Below, in pieces: positions 11,941 to 23,730 of a stretch of 64,000 nt of DNA. The number at the start of each line of letters is the position of its first letter. Within the stretch, counting starts at the first letter, position 1. The notes beneath the pieces are model-generated. The model made no database searches. It was not told the origin of the DNA and saw only the letters and a program-made list of their open reading frames with translations. The translations under genes were made by a program, and so were the position numbers. Source of the stretch: Persicaria tinctoria (Eukaryota > Streptophyta > Magnoliopsida > Caryophyllales > Polygonaceae); assembly GCA_037127255.1 (NCBI GenBank), contig JBANSL010000003.1:498501-562500 (forward strand). The letters run 5' to 3'.

Positions 11941-13627
11941 TAAAAGCAATCTGGACGTTGATTCACTATATGTATAATTATCTACTGTCTACGTTCACTT
12001 TTCTCTCCAGCTGCTTCCCTTACCTTTTTGTTTAAAATGAATCACAGCCCTTTATTATACTTTTCGAAGGTCCAGATCAATTGGAGAGTGTAATGCCCTA
12101 TTTAACCTCGAAAGTTTGAATTTAAAAATATTTAGTTTTTTCTTTAGATGGCCTTATCCGTCTTTACCAAAATCGGAGCCGCGTTTCTTGACTCTCTTCT
12201 CCATCGCTTCTTCATTCTCTTTCTTCATCTGTCTTTGCTTTTGGCTTTTGATTCCTGTTCTTCATTCAAATCTCAAAAGGAATCCATGAGTATTCCTCTT
12301 TACTTTTCCTTTCACGTCGTCCATCTTCCGCCTCCTCCCTGATTTCTTCGTCCCCGTGTCACTGGCTTTCTTCTTCCCTCGTGTGGTCTTGTTCGGCCTC
12401 CTCGTCGGCTGTTCTTCCTGGTCCGACTACCTCCTTCGAATTGATGCTACAGACGACCTTGCACAACCATTGATCTCCAGTTTCTCTCCGACCTCAGCTG
12501 TAATTCCGAACCAGGTAACCCTCTTCTTTTTTTCTCCTACTGATCGTTGTTTTTTTTACTGAATTGGAAATTGAACGGAAGTTAGGTTTGAGATTGATCA
12601 ATCATGGTAGTATCTAATTTAGGTTGCTAAACTGATATTTTAGGATTACAGATAGACAGATTCGAATTTGTTTGTAAGATGTTAGAGATTTGATATCCGC
12701 CTACAAGGTGTTCGATTAAATGCCTGATAGCTTTGAGATCTTCAAATTCTTGGTTATGAGCTTCAAATGGATAATAAAGGCCTTTAAATTAATGATAAGA
12801 ACCTTTAAATTTTAGGTTTGGGATTGATCAATCGTGGTAGTATCTAATTTAGGTTGCAAGATATTTTAGGGTTAGAGATGGATGGACTCAAATTTGTTTG
12901 TAAGATGTTAGAGATTTGATATCCACCTTAAATTAATAGAAGCGTCGTTAGGTTACCTAGAGCGGACCGGAGAACAGTTAACAGGGGTGGGAAAGCGTTA
13001 GGCACCGGAGGCCGCCGAAATGGAGAGGAGAAATGCAGAGCGGAGAGCAGGGAGAGACGAACGCAGACCTTGAAACGGGATCAGAAGTCGGAGTATAAAG
13101 AAGAGGGAACTGGAAGTAGGAAAACAAATGAAAGTTTGAAGTAGGAAAACAAGAGAAGAAAAGCAGGCATCAAACCGTAGGGCAGGGACGATATTCGGTG
13201 TGAGATTGTAGTTCGCCCGCCGATTCAGAGCTCAACACCAACAGAGAGTGAGCGGAAGAACTGATAGGGAGGGTTAGGCGATGGAGAGCAGAGCGCAGTG
13301 GAGGAAGAAGAAGGCGAGAAAGAGAACGAAGAAGAGGCGGTGAGAAAAAGGCGGCTGGAATTAGGTGAAAAGCCGGACACACCCCTCTAAGGAAAAAAAT
13401 TAATCATTTTAAATCGAAACTTTTGAGGTTAACATAGACATTACCTTCTGCATTTGATCTGAACCTTCAAATTCAGCTAAAACTTTACGGAACTTTGAGT
13501 GAAGGGCTGCGATTCAATCAAAGGAAACGAAGGAAGGAAAGCGGGTGGAGGGGGAATTCAATATACACCGTAGATAAAAACACATATAAGATATCAACGT
13601 CCACGATTGCTCTTACTCTCCTTCGGC
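11929..13627. mobile_element. Long-TIR element, Mutator/Pack-MULE-like
   Basis: About 220 bp at the left end (11929-12145) align in reverse complement with the right end (13400-13627). Examples are GAGAGTAAAAGCAATC versus GAGAGTAAGAGCAATC, GGACGTTGAT in both, and AATC(A/G)CAGCCCTT followed by AACCTC(G/A)AAAGTTT. Similarity is perhaps 75-80 percent by eye. The interior has pyrimidine-rich, exon-like sequence at 12148-12560 and a GC-richer block at 12960-13380, with no recognised domain. A roughly 110-bp direct repeat occurs inside (12590 and 12818). No target-site duplication was found, so the superfamily is tentative. Confidence 0.55.
12588..12935. repeat. Imperfect direct repeat of about 110 bp
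   Basis: GATTGATCAATCATGGTAGT at about 12592 is repeated as GATTGATCAATCGTGGTAGT at about 12821. Both copies continue through TATCTAATTTAGGTTGC and end in GTAAGATGTTAGAGATTTGA. Confidence 0.8.
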
Positions 13628-15378
13628 AAGCTGCAAAATGGGTATCAATTCTTCTTTCCGACTTACTTTACAGGACACTTGTTACTTACCTTTCTTCGAA
13701 AAAAAATAATAACGATGGAGGAAAGCTTTAGGTGCAAAATACTTTCCTGTTTGAGCCATTTATGTAGCTTAATGCTCAGAAATTGTATTTTTTCAATACA
13801 TTATATTGGTGTATGATTCGATGTCCATATTAACAACCGATATATTTGTTCAGTTTTGAAAGAGTCTACTCAAAATAAGGACCCCCTTTTCATTTTAGAG
13901 TTGTCATCCTACAAGCAATCAATGAATGGTAATCAAGTGTTCTTACAAGTTGTTTTCACTTTCTTTTTATTTACTTGAAATGCCACATGTTTTTTTCCAG
14001 GTAAAGTTCCCACATTAATCGTTCTCATTGATTATTTTCGTATTATCTTGTTGTGTTTGTAGGGAATCATATTGATGGTTGGCAAAGGATGCTTGATGCA
14101 GTTAAGGTATCAATTTTCCCTTTTAGAAATTCTTGTTGCATTTGCCTATATAATTCTCTTTAAGACACTCCTGGAGGGGGGTGGATAGGATGGCAGATGC
14201 TTGTTTTAACTTTTAAGTAATATTGCTGATGTTTTTCCCCTTTCTGGGATTAATTGAGAAAAGTTTTTGTAATTTATAATTTTCTCTTTGGCTTCAAATT
14301 AACGTTTTTTTCCCTCTCGAATATTCAATTGGCTGATTAATTCAATAAACAATTGTATGATTAAAATAGTCTTTTTGACAAATCTTGATGATGCTGTTAT
14401 GACAAAGGTTCTCTATCCTTGTTACATATCATAACTTGCTTATGTTTTTGGAGTAATCTTAAGAGTTAAATTATGAGCTATGTCATTGGCAAACAAAACA
14501 AGTATTGTTGCTGCATGTCTTCTGAGCCATGTTTCTTATGACTGATCAAGGAATGTTATGCATTTTCTGTGCTCAAATAATCAAATATACCCTGGAAAGA
14601 ATGTTATGCATCCTTTATATTCATCACCTTAGCACATTTAGCAGTTACTTATATCATTTCAAGGGTTACTTCTGAGGAGCTCACAATCCCATAACATTTT
14701 AACGATATGGTATTTGAAGTTTTAGAAAGTAATCGTTTCTTCAAGCATTGGAATCCTTATGAGAGTTTCTTGTCAGATTATTGTTCTCCTCCTTCATTTC
14801 AGGGCATATGTCTCGAATGGACATCCCCCAGATGATCCTGCAATAAACTTGAAAAGCAAGTCATTGAATAGTCCTAGAAGAACTCATTTTTTCAGATGCT
14901 TCATCTGCCAATTTCGGGTCACAGGTTCTAATAGTAAAAAAAATATGGGTGTAAGGTAGTGTTTATAATAGCACTTCACCATCTTTACCTACTTATGACA
15001 TCCGAGAGGTGTAAGGTAGTGTTTAAGAGTATAGTGGTTTTGACTTTGGCACTTTTAAGACCCTGCTTGGTTTATGTTTAAGTCAGTTTGTTGCTCAATC
15101 TGGAGCTCTCACAATCTTGCCTTTCTGTAAGGCAGAAATGTCTATTAGCTTGGAGTTGGTTAATTTCCTGGTGAAATTGAAATAGGAATTACTACCAATA
15201 ATAAATTAACAAAAGGAGCTATGCCTGTGTTTGAACCTCAAATGATCAGTGCCTTGAATGGATATTTAATTCAGTGACGTCTGTAACTTGTCGACTTGCT
15301 TCTCCTTGCCCTCGTTGTTTGTGAAGTTTTTAGATATTGTACGCCTGGTGTCTGGACTAATCTATGATTTATGATTAG
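13628..15378. other. Non-coding with isolated exon-like pieces
   Basis: No gene can be supported. Two short stretches look like exons between splice signals: one near 14063-14106 reading GNHIDGWQRMLDAVK, and one near 14802-14855. Neither was recognised. They may belong to the captured-fragment cluster that follows. Confidence 0.35.
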
Positions 15379-16570
15379 GTTGTTCCTGTTACTACATATC
15401 AACCTCACTTTGTGAAATCTGAAGAAACTGCACCATCAGCAGAAGCCCCAAAAGAGGAAGTTCAAACATCTTCAGCTGTTGTGCCTCCCAAGGCTGTTTT
15501 GGCTGTTGATCTTTTTAACATGCTTTCCGTGGATGATTCCCCAAGTCAAAACTCCTCCGAAAATACTAATGACGACAGTGCTTGGGCAGAGTTTCAGAGT
15601 GAGTGATACGGTCTCTCAAACAGGATTTTATGATGTCTTCCTTGCCCAGTTAGCTGCTAAATTTTATGGAACTTTTAGATGGCCTATGTATCATTGTATT
15701 TTCTCATTGTATTTATTTCATGTTTTTAACTTAACAGTGGCTGGTCAGGCATCAACATCTGCAAAAAAATACTCAACAAAGACAGTAGATGGCAGCAAGC
15801 CACCCACTACAGGACTTGAGGACCTATTTATTGATTCACCTTCACTTGAACCTTCAGCCCCAGCAAAACCGCCGAAAAATGTGAAGTCTGATATTATGAG
15901 TCTCTTGGAGAAGGTTTGTCTGATTTTTTGCTTTTAACTGAAATACCATCCCTGACTCTACCGTCCTTTCTGTGTAGGTAGTGTTTTGATGTTTGCTTTT
16001 ACTGGCTGTTCATTGATTCTATGGTTCCATTGTTTTCCGTTTTGGGTTTTTGTTGGTTAAAAGAATTAGACCCCTTTTCACTTCATATGTTGGCGGTTTT
16101 GCGACAATACTCTTTTACCTGTTGCTCTGTGATATGTGTCATTCATTCTATACCATTTAATCTCCATGTGCAGTCCAACATGGCAACACCATTTGGTTTA
16201 AATAAAAAACAACTCATCATGCTTGCGCAACAGCAGGCTCTTCTCATGGCTGCAGCAGCTCAATCCAATGGAGCCTCAAAAGCCCCGATCAATTTGCCAC
16301 AACCTGGGGCAAACAGAGCCAATGTAGCTGCTCAAAACTGGCCTAATGTTGGTTATCAGATTCCTGGGATGGCAATGCCAATGATGAGCCATAATGAGAT
16401 TCAAAAGCTCATGCAGGTAGACATAGACTCTTCACGAAGTTTAGCATCATGACTCTGGGTTAGGATCTATTATAGAAGTTCTTACAATATATGCTACTGA
16501 ATTGAAGCAGATGGGAAACTTGCAGGCATTGCGAAATGCAGGGAACTCTTCATCGTATCCACATTCATAA
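15379..16570 (+). pseudogene. AGD5: AGD5/NEVERSHED-type ArfGAP C-terminal fragment
   Basis: Four exons, 15379-15598, 15738-15913, 16174-16416 and 16511-16570, join in frame for 232 codons and end at TAA. The product resembles the C-terminal half of ARF-GAP domain 5 (NEV), with motifs VLAVDLFNMLSVDDSPS, GLEDLFIDSPSLEPSAP, NVKSDIMSLLEK, MLAQQQALLMAAAAQS and VGYQIPGMAMPMM. The N-terminal ArfGAP zinc finger, which stimulates GTP hydrolysis on ARF GTPases, is absent. The reading stops early at SSYPHS. Introns are retained, so the copy moved as DNA, not as mRNA. A gene fragment captured by a transposon is the simplest view. Confidence 0.8.
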
Positions 16571-18225
16571 GATATCTCATAGAGCCAGTGGGCCCGCTCT
16601 CTTCTGCCGCACTGAAATCCCCTTGTTCAGATCCGTCTTTACCCTGCGTACAGATCTCTGGTGAGTTCCTCCCCTGCCCTCCTCGCCACCTCCCATATCC
16701 CTGCTCAATTTTTCACAACTTCTTGTAATTAGTTAGACATGTAGTTCGAATTGTTTGTGGTTATTTTCAGAGGCTTAGTCTTTAAATTGAGGATTTGTGC
16801 CTTCATATTGATGTTTATGCCCTCGAAATTGATATTTCATCTCCTGAAATTGACCCTTCTGTGATCAAGGCTTCTAAATTGGTGAGAGGGCCTTCAAATT
16901 GAGGATTGGGGGTTGTGAAATTTAGGGTTATGACCTTCATTCGGGTAATTGGGGAGTTTGAATTCAGCTCGGAATTGAGGATTGCCTCCATGAGAATTTC
17001 GAGGTTATGAAAATGCAAATTGGGATCTATAAATTGGAAATTAGGGTTTTACCTAAAGGTTTGCGTTTAATATTGCACGTCCTTTAGCTTTATATTGCTG
17101 TCTTTTAGTTTGTAGATCTTGAAATTCAGGGTTATGGGTTTCAAATGGAGAATCAAGGTCTTTAGCTTGATGCTGGGGACCTAGTCTGTTTGGCATGTGG
17201 GTATTTTAGGGGAGGGGAGGGATTGGAAATTTAAGAAAGAGAAGGGAAGGGAAGAGAAGGGAAAATTTTTCACTTTCCTATCAAATTCCACCAATTTGCT
17301 GGGGTGTGAAATCCCATGGAATAGGGTGGTTACTAAAGTTTAAAATCCCTCCCATTCCTTCCAATTGTCCACCCAAACACTCAATCCATTTTCCCTTCTA
17401 TTTCCTCCCTAAAAATCCCATGAAATCCCATCTTCCAAACGGAGTGTGAATGAGTTGTGAATAATGCTAGAATACATTCTTCGACAGGGCCATTGAAACT
17501 GTACGTACATTGTAGAGCAAGGCCATATATGGATGGCTCACAAGACACCAGGCAGTGAAACATGGAATCTGGCAGTGAGAAGCCAACAGTGGTGGCAGAT
17601 GCTGGCAGATGTTATGCATGATCAAGGAGTTGATCCTTTGGATCAGTGAGGCTGGAAGAAGACAGGTAACACGTGTTTATAATGTAGTACTTGCTAAGGG
17701 TTTGTTTTATGACATTTTCTTTTGAGACAGTTCATCTATATGGTCCATCAATTTTGTCCAAAGCTACAAATGGCTTCTATAACTTTTGTTTTCAATTAAA
17801 GTTGAGCTATAGAATTTGGTATCAGTTATGGTCCTTCAAATCAACAAATGTCAGAAGAAATCTCATAAGTCATGGAATTTCTTCCAAAAGTTTGGGGATT
17901 TTAATTTTACAAAAACAGTTCAAGGACCTGTTAGCGACTTTCTTGAAACTTTTGAGACTTTTGTTAATCTAGAAAAGTTCAGGGACCCATTTGTAACTGT
18001 ACCCCATTTTCCTCAAACACACTGGTTCATTACATACTCTTTTAAATGTCAAAATCTAGACAATATTTTTAAGGTCTTAAAAGTAAAATAAATTAGAATG
18101 AATTCATGTGAAGCCCAATGTCAGATCATGGCTGAAAGGTATGAAAACTTAAGCTTGGAAATGTCAATTAATTCCATGTCATCTGTTTTTGTTTTCCTTC
18201 CTTGAACGATATCATCAATCTTCTT
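16571..18225. other. Non-coding, with a MITE-like block
   Basis: AT-rich sequence with repeated TTCAAATTG-type phrases (16780-17160) resembling 12720-12810. A G/A-rich block at about 17188-17443 starts GTCTGTTTGGCA and ends TCCAAACGGAG. That is the style of a PIF or hAT MITE, but ends and target duplication are unclear. No gene is seen. Confidence 0.35.
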
Positions 18226-18865
18226 AGCCAGTGTGCAATGAAAAGATGAAGAGACAACCATTTGGTTCATGTTCCACAGGTAACTTGTTAGTCGGCCAAA
18301 ATTCAAAAGAGTCGGATGTGTTGAAGAAGAGGGTGGAGCTATTATCTGCAGGTGGTGTGCGCGCAGCATACCTATCTGGTAATGATTTGGTACTTGAGGA
18401 ACCAGAACTCGCAGTAGCCCGACGATGCCCAACTTGATGCTAACCTCACAGTTGCCTTTATACAAGAGGTACATATTTACAGGAAATGCTTTGGTCTAGA
18501 ACATGCTGTTGTTTTAAAGTCTCATTACATTTGCTGTGGGTGTAGGAAAATAGGCGTTTTGCATCACAAGACCGATATGCAGAATTTTCCCATGATCCAG
18601 CTGTATGTTTTATAAGGTATATTCGTACCGGCCCATGTTCTTGCAGTGCTGGTTTGTTTTCTGCATAATCTAAGTCCCGGATGGCATTTGTTGTTATCTT
18701 ATTTGACTTCAGTTCTCAAAGCAAAAGGACAATCAACGGTGTAAAGACTAAAAATAACACGCTATACGGCAAGAAAGCCATCATTGTTGCGCCGGTTGCT
18801 GGACTGGATCTTTGATGCATGAGTTAATTGGAAGTACAGAGATCCCTGTACAGCCTCGAAAGGTA
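18225..18865 (+). pseudogene. Unidentified gene fragment
   Basis: Exon-like segments with splice-like borders read KESDVLKKRVELLSAGGVRA (near 18310-18370), NRRFASQDRYAEFSHDPAVC (near 18550-18605) and KAIIVAPVAGLDL followed by a stop (near 18775-18812). I do not recognise the family. Stops fall between and after the segments. Position between the AGD5 and NAA40 fragments suggests another captured piece. Confidence 0.35.
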
Positions 18866-19105
18866 AAGCCAATATATAACTCCTGTGAGTATATAGATCA
18901 TTAACTTAGAGCATGACCTACTCAAGCTTAAGTAATTGGATTTCTACTTTCTGTCATGATGCTTTAGTCAATTGTAAGGACTGCATTCTGATCTTGATAT
19001 ACCAGGGCTGTCTTCTTGTGATAGAGAACTTCACTTCTCTTAAACTTAACCACGGCCTCATGGAAACTGGTTACATTGATCATTTAGCTATGCCTTCTCA
19101 ATCAA

Positions 19106-19182
19106 TTTCATCTACACCGAAAGTGGTGGATGATCAGCGCGATATTTATCCATTTCATCTACACCGAAAGTGGTGGATGACC
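19106..19182. repeat. 33-bp direct repeat
   Basis: ATTTCATCTACACCGAAAGT followed by GGTGGATGAYCAG occurs at 19106 and again about 46 bp later. This is a small tandem duplication within non-coding sequence. Confidence 0.85.
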
Positions 19183-19306
19183 AGTACAAGTCAACATTAT
19201 TCATTCTTATATGTCCAACCCTTCACGTTTGGAGAAAATGTGTCATGCATTCCTTACATTTTTGCTTTTCCTGTCTGTACATAAATACTACATACACGGT
19301 TCACTA

Positions 19307-19330
19307 TCTAGTACTATAAAAGAGCCGGTA
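19307..19330 (+). mobile_element. Helitron-like 5' terminus
   Basis: TCTAGTACTATAAAAGAGCC preceded by A resembles plant Helitron 5' ends. It is followed by pyrimidine-rich sequence (19375-19670) similar in style to 12170-12400 downstream of the first Helitron-like terminus. No 3' end was confirmed; a CACAT stem followed by CTAG near 24270 is a weak candidate. Confidence 0.4.
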
Positions 19331-20860
19331 GAAGGACACTATCGGACCGTTCAACGCCAATTGTTAAAATCGATAGATCGACGGCTCTTGTTCACTGCCT
19401 TCCTCTTTCCTTTCCTCCCTCGTGGTCACTGGCAGGTCCTCTCCCTTCTCTTTTCTCTTCATCATCTCTTGGTGACCGCTTTCTTCATCCCTCGTTGCTG
19501 CCTTCATCTCATTCGACCTCAGAACCTTCACTGCCGTCTTCCTTTGTTCGACCACTCTGGTGTAAATAGCCGCCTCCTACTTTTCTGCCCTCGTGTGCAC
19601 CGTCTGTGGCTTCTCTTAGTGTCTTCTGTTTCTCTCTTCCTCCCTGGATTTTTATTGTTCTGATTTCTCCTGTTTTGTTCTTATCATCGATGAACCCGAA
19701 TTTCTAAATTGTTGTTCAATTCCATAGATTTCTGGTCTCCCCGTTCGTCTGCAATTTCAATGGCTCCGGTACCCTCTCCTCTCTTTTAGGGTATTCTTCT
19801 ATCTCTTTATCTTTTCCTCCCTGATTTGTTATCGTCTTTATTTCTATTCTTATTGTTGATGAACCTTATTTCGTAATTGCCGTTAAATTTCAGGCATTTT
19901 TGGATTATCTAACTATTTGATTTGTCTGCCTTTTGCTTTTGTATCTCTTAAGGAATAAATAGGTTTAGTTTTCCAGTGAGGCTGTCTTTCATGTTATATC
20001 TAAATTCCTTCCTATTTTTCGTGTTGTTTATTTGAATTTGGTTATTTCACATTCTTCCGATAGTTAAGATGCTGAATAATGGTTTTCTTGTTATTTAACT
20101 GACATTATTAACTTCATTTTTGCCCTTTGGTTCATAGTAGGTGCGTAAGTAGATGCACCGCGAAACCGTATTCGAGCCTGTAAAGTCAAGTTCATTTGAC
20201 TTTTTTGAGAGACAAATTAAACAAGTATTCTTTTCTTATTTGTTGATCATTTATAATTTGTGATTTGCATGATCATGATTCATATATAAATAGGGGAATT
20301 GATATATGATGTAGTTTAGAGGAGAATGATTTGTAGATGATACCTCTATGGCTACTTTGAAGATGGGGTGATGGAATACTTTTTAAACTGGATGCTGTGA
20401 AGGCATGGGATAAGTTGCAGGTCACTGGATAGAATGATGGATAAGTATGATTCATGAACTAAATTGTAGGGTGTCATCCTCTAATACCATTGTGATTCTG
20501 TATAAATTCAAAAACAAAGAATTCCATATCAATTGTGTCCCTAAAAGCATGCCCATAAAGATAACTAAACCCAAGTTACAGTATTAATCAAAATCCATGT
20601 TTAGTCTTTATAAGACAGTCCAAAATAACATACATTTGTCTTCCCCTACATCTTTCACTTCAGAAATTCTTATCCACGGTTCTTATTATTCCTGGGAATT
20701 ATACAAGCAATCATCTCAATTTGTTCGTATATTTTTGGACATGGACGTAACAGCTCTTTCTGTTGGAGCTTTTACTTATTGAGTTATTTCACTTATGCGG
20801 CTACACTTTGTAATTACTGATTGAACTCTATGCTTCTGTTATTGATGAAAGGCCTTTCAG
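19331..20860. other. Non-coding, pyrimidine-rich then AT-rich
   Basis: A CT-rich stretch at 19375-19670 is followed by AT-rich sequence. No recognisable coding segment. Confidence 0.45.
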
Positions 20861-22252
20861 TACACTTTCAGTCAGGACGTGGGGACAAGTTATCAAGTCC
20901 TATCAAGCAATGCATCCAAAACCTCCTAAAGTAATTTTTATTGCCTTCCTACTTTGATTCATTTTGAATTTCTTAATATCAATGACGGGACTGAATGATT
21001 CAGAAATATCTAAATTATAGTTGAATATGTAATGGCACTATGGACCTGAATGGCCTACTGAAGAAAAGGGGAAGCGCAGAGATATGGTTGCTTCCGAAGC
21101 ACGCTACATATTTGTTTATGAGCTGCCGGATTGCAGGAATATTGATACATATTCACTGTCGGATCCCACTGAACCTAAGGGTGTTTTTGCGGGATTTGTG
21201 CATTATCGGTTTATTGTAGAGAAGGAACTACCTGTGCTCTATGTGTATGAACTGCAGCTGGTGCCTCATACACGGGGGGAAGGACTTGGGCGATTTCCGA
21301 TGCAGCTTCTTCAGCTCATTGCTTGTAAGGTATCATAAATCTTCAAGTCCTATTTCATTGGAAAGTAAAACAGATTTTACATAAAGTAGAATAATGACTG
21401 GATTTCCTTCAAATTTGATCAAATTATGATTATATTTTCTGCCCTAAAGACTCCTCAAATTTCACTGCGAATCTCCCTTTTGTGGCATTTAAGGAAACTT
21501 CTCAGTTTTGGGTTGGTATATTTATTCGATATAAAAATTGCTGATTTTCTAAGAGGGAGAGAAGCAATTGACTTTGTAATCATATATAATTCTCACTAGC
21601 TCTGAATCCATGGTGAATCAGAACATGACCAAGATTAATTTGTTCTAAGGTTCCTTTTGGGTATGATTTTTTGAAAAGGTGTTCCTTTACAGAATTGAGG
21701 AAATCTGATCTTTTATTTCGTCCAAATTTCTTTTGCTTTGTTGTTATTGTGTATTTGTTTCTGACTGGTGTGGCAGAAGTGGTCAACAAATCATTGATCT
21801 CGTAAGTTTCTTTGTGGATAACATTCATTCCCCTCTGCAGAATTGCATGGCTGCAATCATGCTAACAGTTCAAAAGACCAATTCGTCTGCGTTGAGTTTT
21901 TACATTTCAAAGCTGAGGTAAATCTCTATACTCTTTTCAAGCATAATAGTTTTAGCTTTCGCGTTCTGGAAGTTTGATTGGCTTCTATTGTCATTTGGTC
22001 TTTCCTTGTTTAGCTTGAAAGGCAGGCGTTGGGTGAAAAAGTTGGATATAGTCCTTAGCCATTGTTGGATACTTGGATTGACAGTCTTTCCATGACATCT
22101 CATTTCCTTCTAATACCTCTCGTTACAAGTTTACCTAGGGCTGTAACGAAATACAGAGCTAGGTCTGGTTGCCCTTTAAACTTGTTTACTAACGCTCTAT
22201 CTTTTCCAGATTCTGTATATCATCAACTTCACCATCAAGAGTTGATCCTCAG
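20861..22252 (+). pseudogene. NAA40: NAA40 (NatD) N-alpha-acetyltransferase pseudogene fragment
   Basis: NAA40 acetylates the N-termini of histones H4 and H2A. Exon-like pieces are 20861-20930, about 21021-21329, 21841-21917 and 22210-22252, separated by GT-AG introns. Diagnostic text includes YGPEWPTEEKGKRRDM, EARYIFVYELP, VLYVYELQLVPHTRGEGLGR (acetyl-CoA loop region), NCMAAIMLTVQKTNSSALSF and SSTSPSRVDPQ. Expected NMEGPYGPEWP reads NM*WHYGPEWP, so there is an in-frame stop. The N-terminus and final exon are not found, and residues in the acetyl-CoA loop have drifted. Introns are retained, so the copy is DNA-derived. Confidence 0.75.
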
Positions 22253-22725
22253 GTACGGTTCTAGAGCTACATGAACCTTATCCGTTGTTCACCAGTTTTC
22301 ATTAATTTTATTAAGCATATTATTGCAACTAGGAATTCAGAAAAACTATGAAATAAAGCTTATCCGCTCTTTCACTTTCAAATTGCTCATTTCCTTTTTG
22401 AGTTTGTGCTTTGATTTGGCCAAGATCTATTAAGACCTTTGTTAGCTACACTGAACTTGACATTTTTATTTTAAAAATCTCTATCTATCATCATATATTT
22501 GGATAGCGACTTTCCTTTTTTGTTTTTTCTGATGTGCTTTAATGGAAGCTTGGACTATAGATAAATAGATATGGTTCAAGTTTACTTGAACTTTAATTGC
22601 TAAATATTTACTAAGTACGTGAAGTTTCTAATTGGATCCTTTGTTCTGTTGTTCACTAGAATGGATGTATTGATAATTGTTATATCATTTTGACTTCTTC
22701 TATGCTTACTGCCACTGGTGGATAG
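22253..22725. other. Non-coding between gene fragments
   Basis: AT-rich, with no recognisable coding segment. Confidence 0.5.
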
Positions 22726-23730
22726 TTGCCAAGATTGGAAAGCCAGTCCGAAGCTAGCTCCTCCAAATACTTTATACCAAACTGAGGTATGTTCACTTTG
22801 ATATGATCTTGTCCCCTATGTTTAAACATATTGCTCCAATGATTTAGTGTTCTGCTTCATTTTGTTTCCACTTGTTTTTGATGAAATAATATTGAATGCC
22901 TCATTTACATGGATAATTTCGTGAATCTAGCTCACTTTATTCCACAGCTTTGAAGCCATTTTCTGCAGTTGTTGGCAGCTTATGTTTCGTTGTCTTTTGT
23001 TTTCGTTGATGCTCTTTCTCTATATATGTTGAATTGAAGTTGTTTTTGGTCCATGTTGGTTTTCTTTTTGTTATTGATTGGTTCCAATTTCTGATAAATG
23101 ACAGCTGTCTCGGCTTGATTTTGCGGCTGACATTTGATCTACACTGATTGTCTGCTTCCCACTATGTTTTTGTCCATATAATTTGTTCATATAATATTGC
23201 ACCAATTAAGATTATAATGGATACGTTCGTTGGAATTTTAGTCCAGGAATTTCGTTGGAAGCCGCTTTGCTCCCATGCTTGCCCGCGAGAGAGCTCCAAG
23301 CTATCGACCGTTCTCATCACCCTTCTCATCAGAGTTTGCTCTCTCTCTCTCTCTCTCTCTCTCCCTCCCTCCCTCTCTCAAGGTTTAATTAATTTGTGGA
23401 GTGACAACAGTTTGAGGGATCTGCATTTAAGGAATGTGTATCCTATGATGCTTCTTGAAACCTGGAAAGAAATTATTTTTTTGTGATTGAATCAGTTCTA
23501 TGGACGTGTAATTGGAGTATTTCAGTTTCATTTTCCTGATATAAGTTAAAGAAATAGTAATTTTATTTGCTCACTGTTTTGCTTGCCTGCAATAGGATAT
23601 TGCTAGAATGGAAGAAGAGTTGAATGTTAAGACGACGATAATCAAGAATCAAGAACAACTTATAGAAGGATGGAGGAGGCAACTTCAAGATCAACTTGAC
23701 AGGCACAAAGACGAGCTCAGCAAAGTATAA
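22726..23730 (+). pseudogene. MED28: MED28-like C-terminal fragment
   Basis: Two exons are visible. One ends at about 22786 and reads DWKASPKLAPPNTLYQTE. The last exon, 23596-23730, reads DIARMEEELNVKTTIIKNQE and then a Lys/Asp/Glu coiled-coil ending DELSKV before TAA. The pattern matches my memory of the C-terminal coiled coil of plant Mediator subunit MED28; another coiled-coil family is possible. Upstream exons are absent, so this is a fragment. A CT microsatellite lies in the intron. Confidence 0.5.
23339..23379. repeat. (CT)n / (CCCT)n microsatellite
   Basis: A CT run followed by CCCT repeats, about 40 bp, inside the intron of the MED28-like fragment. Confidence 0.9.
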
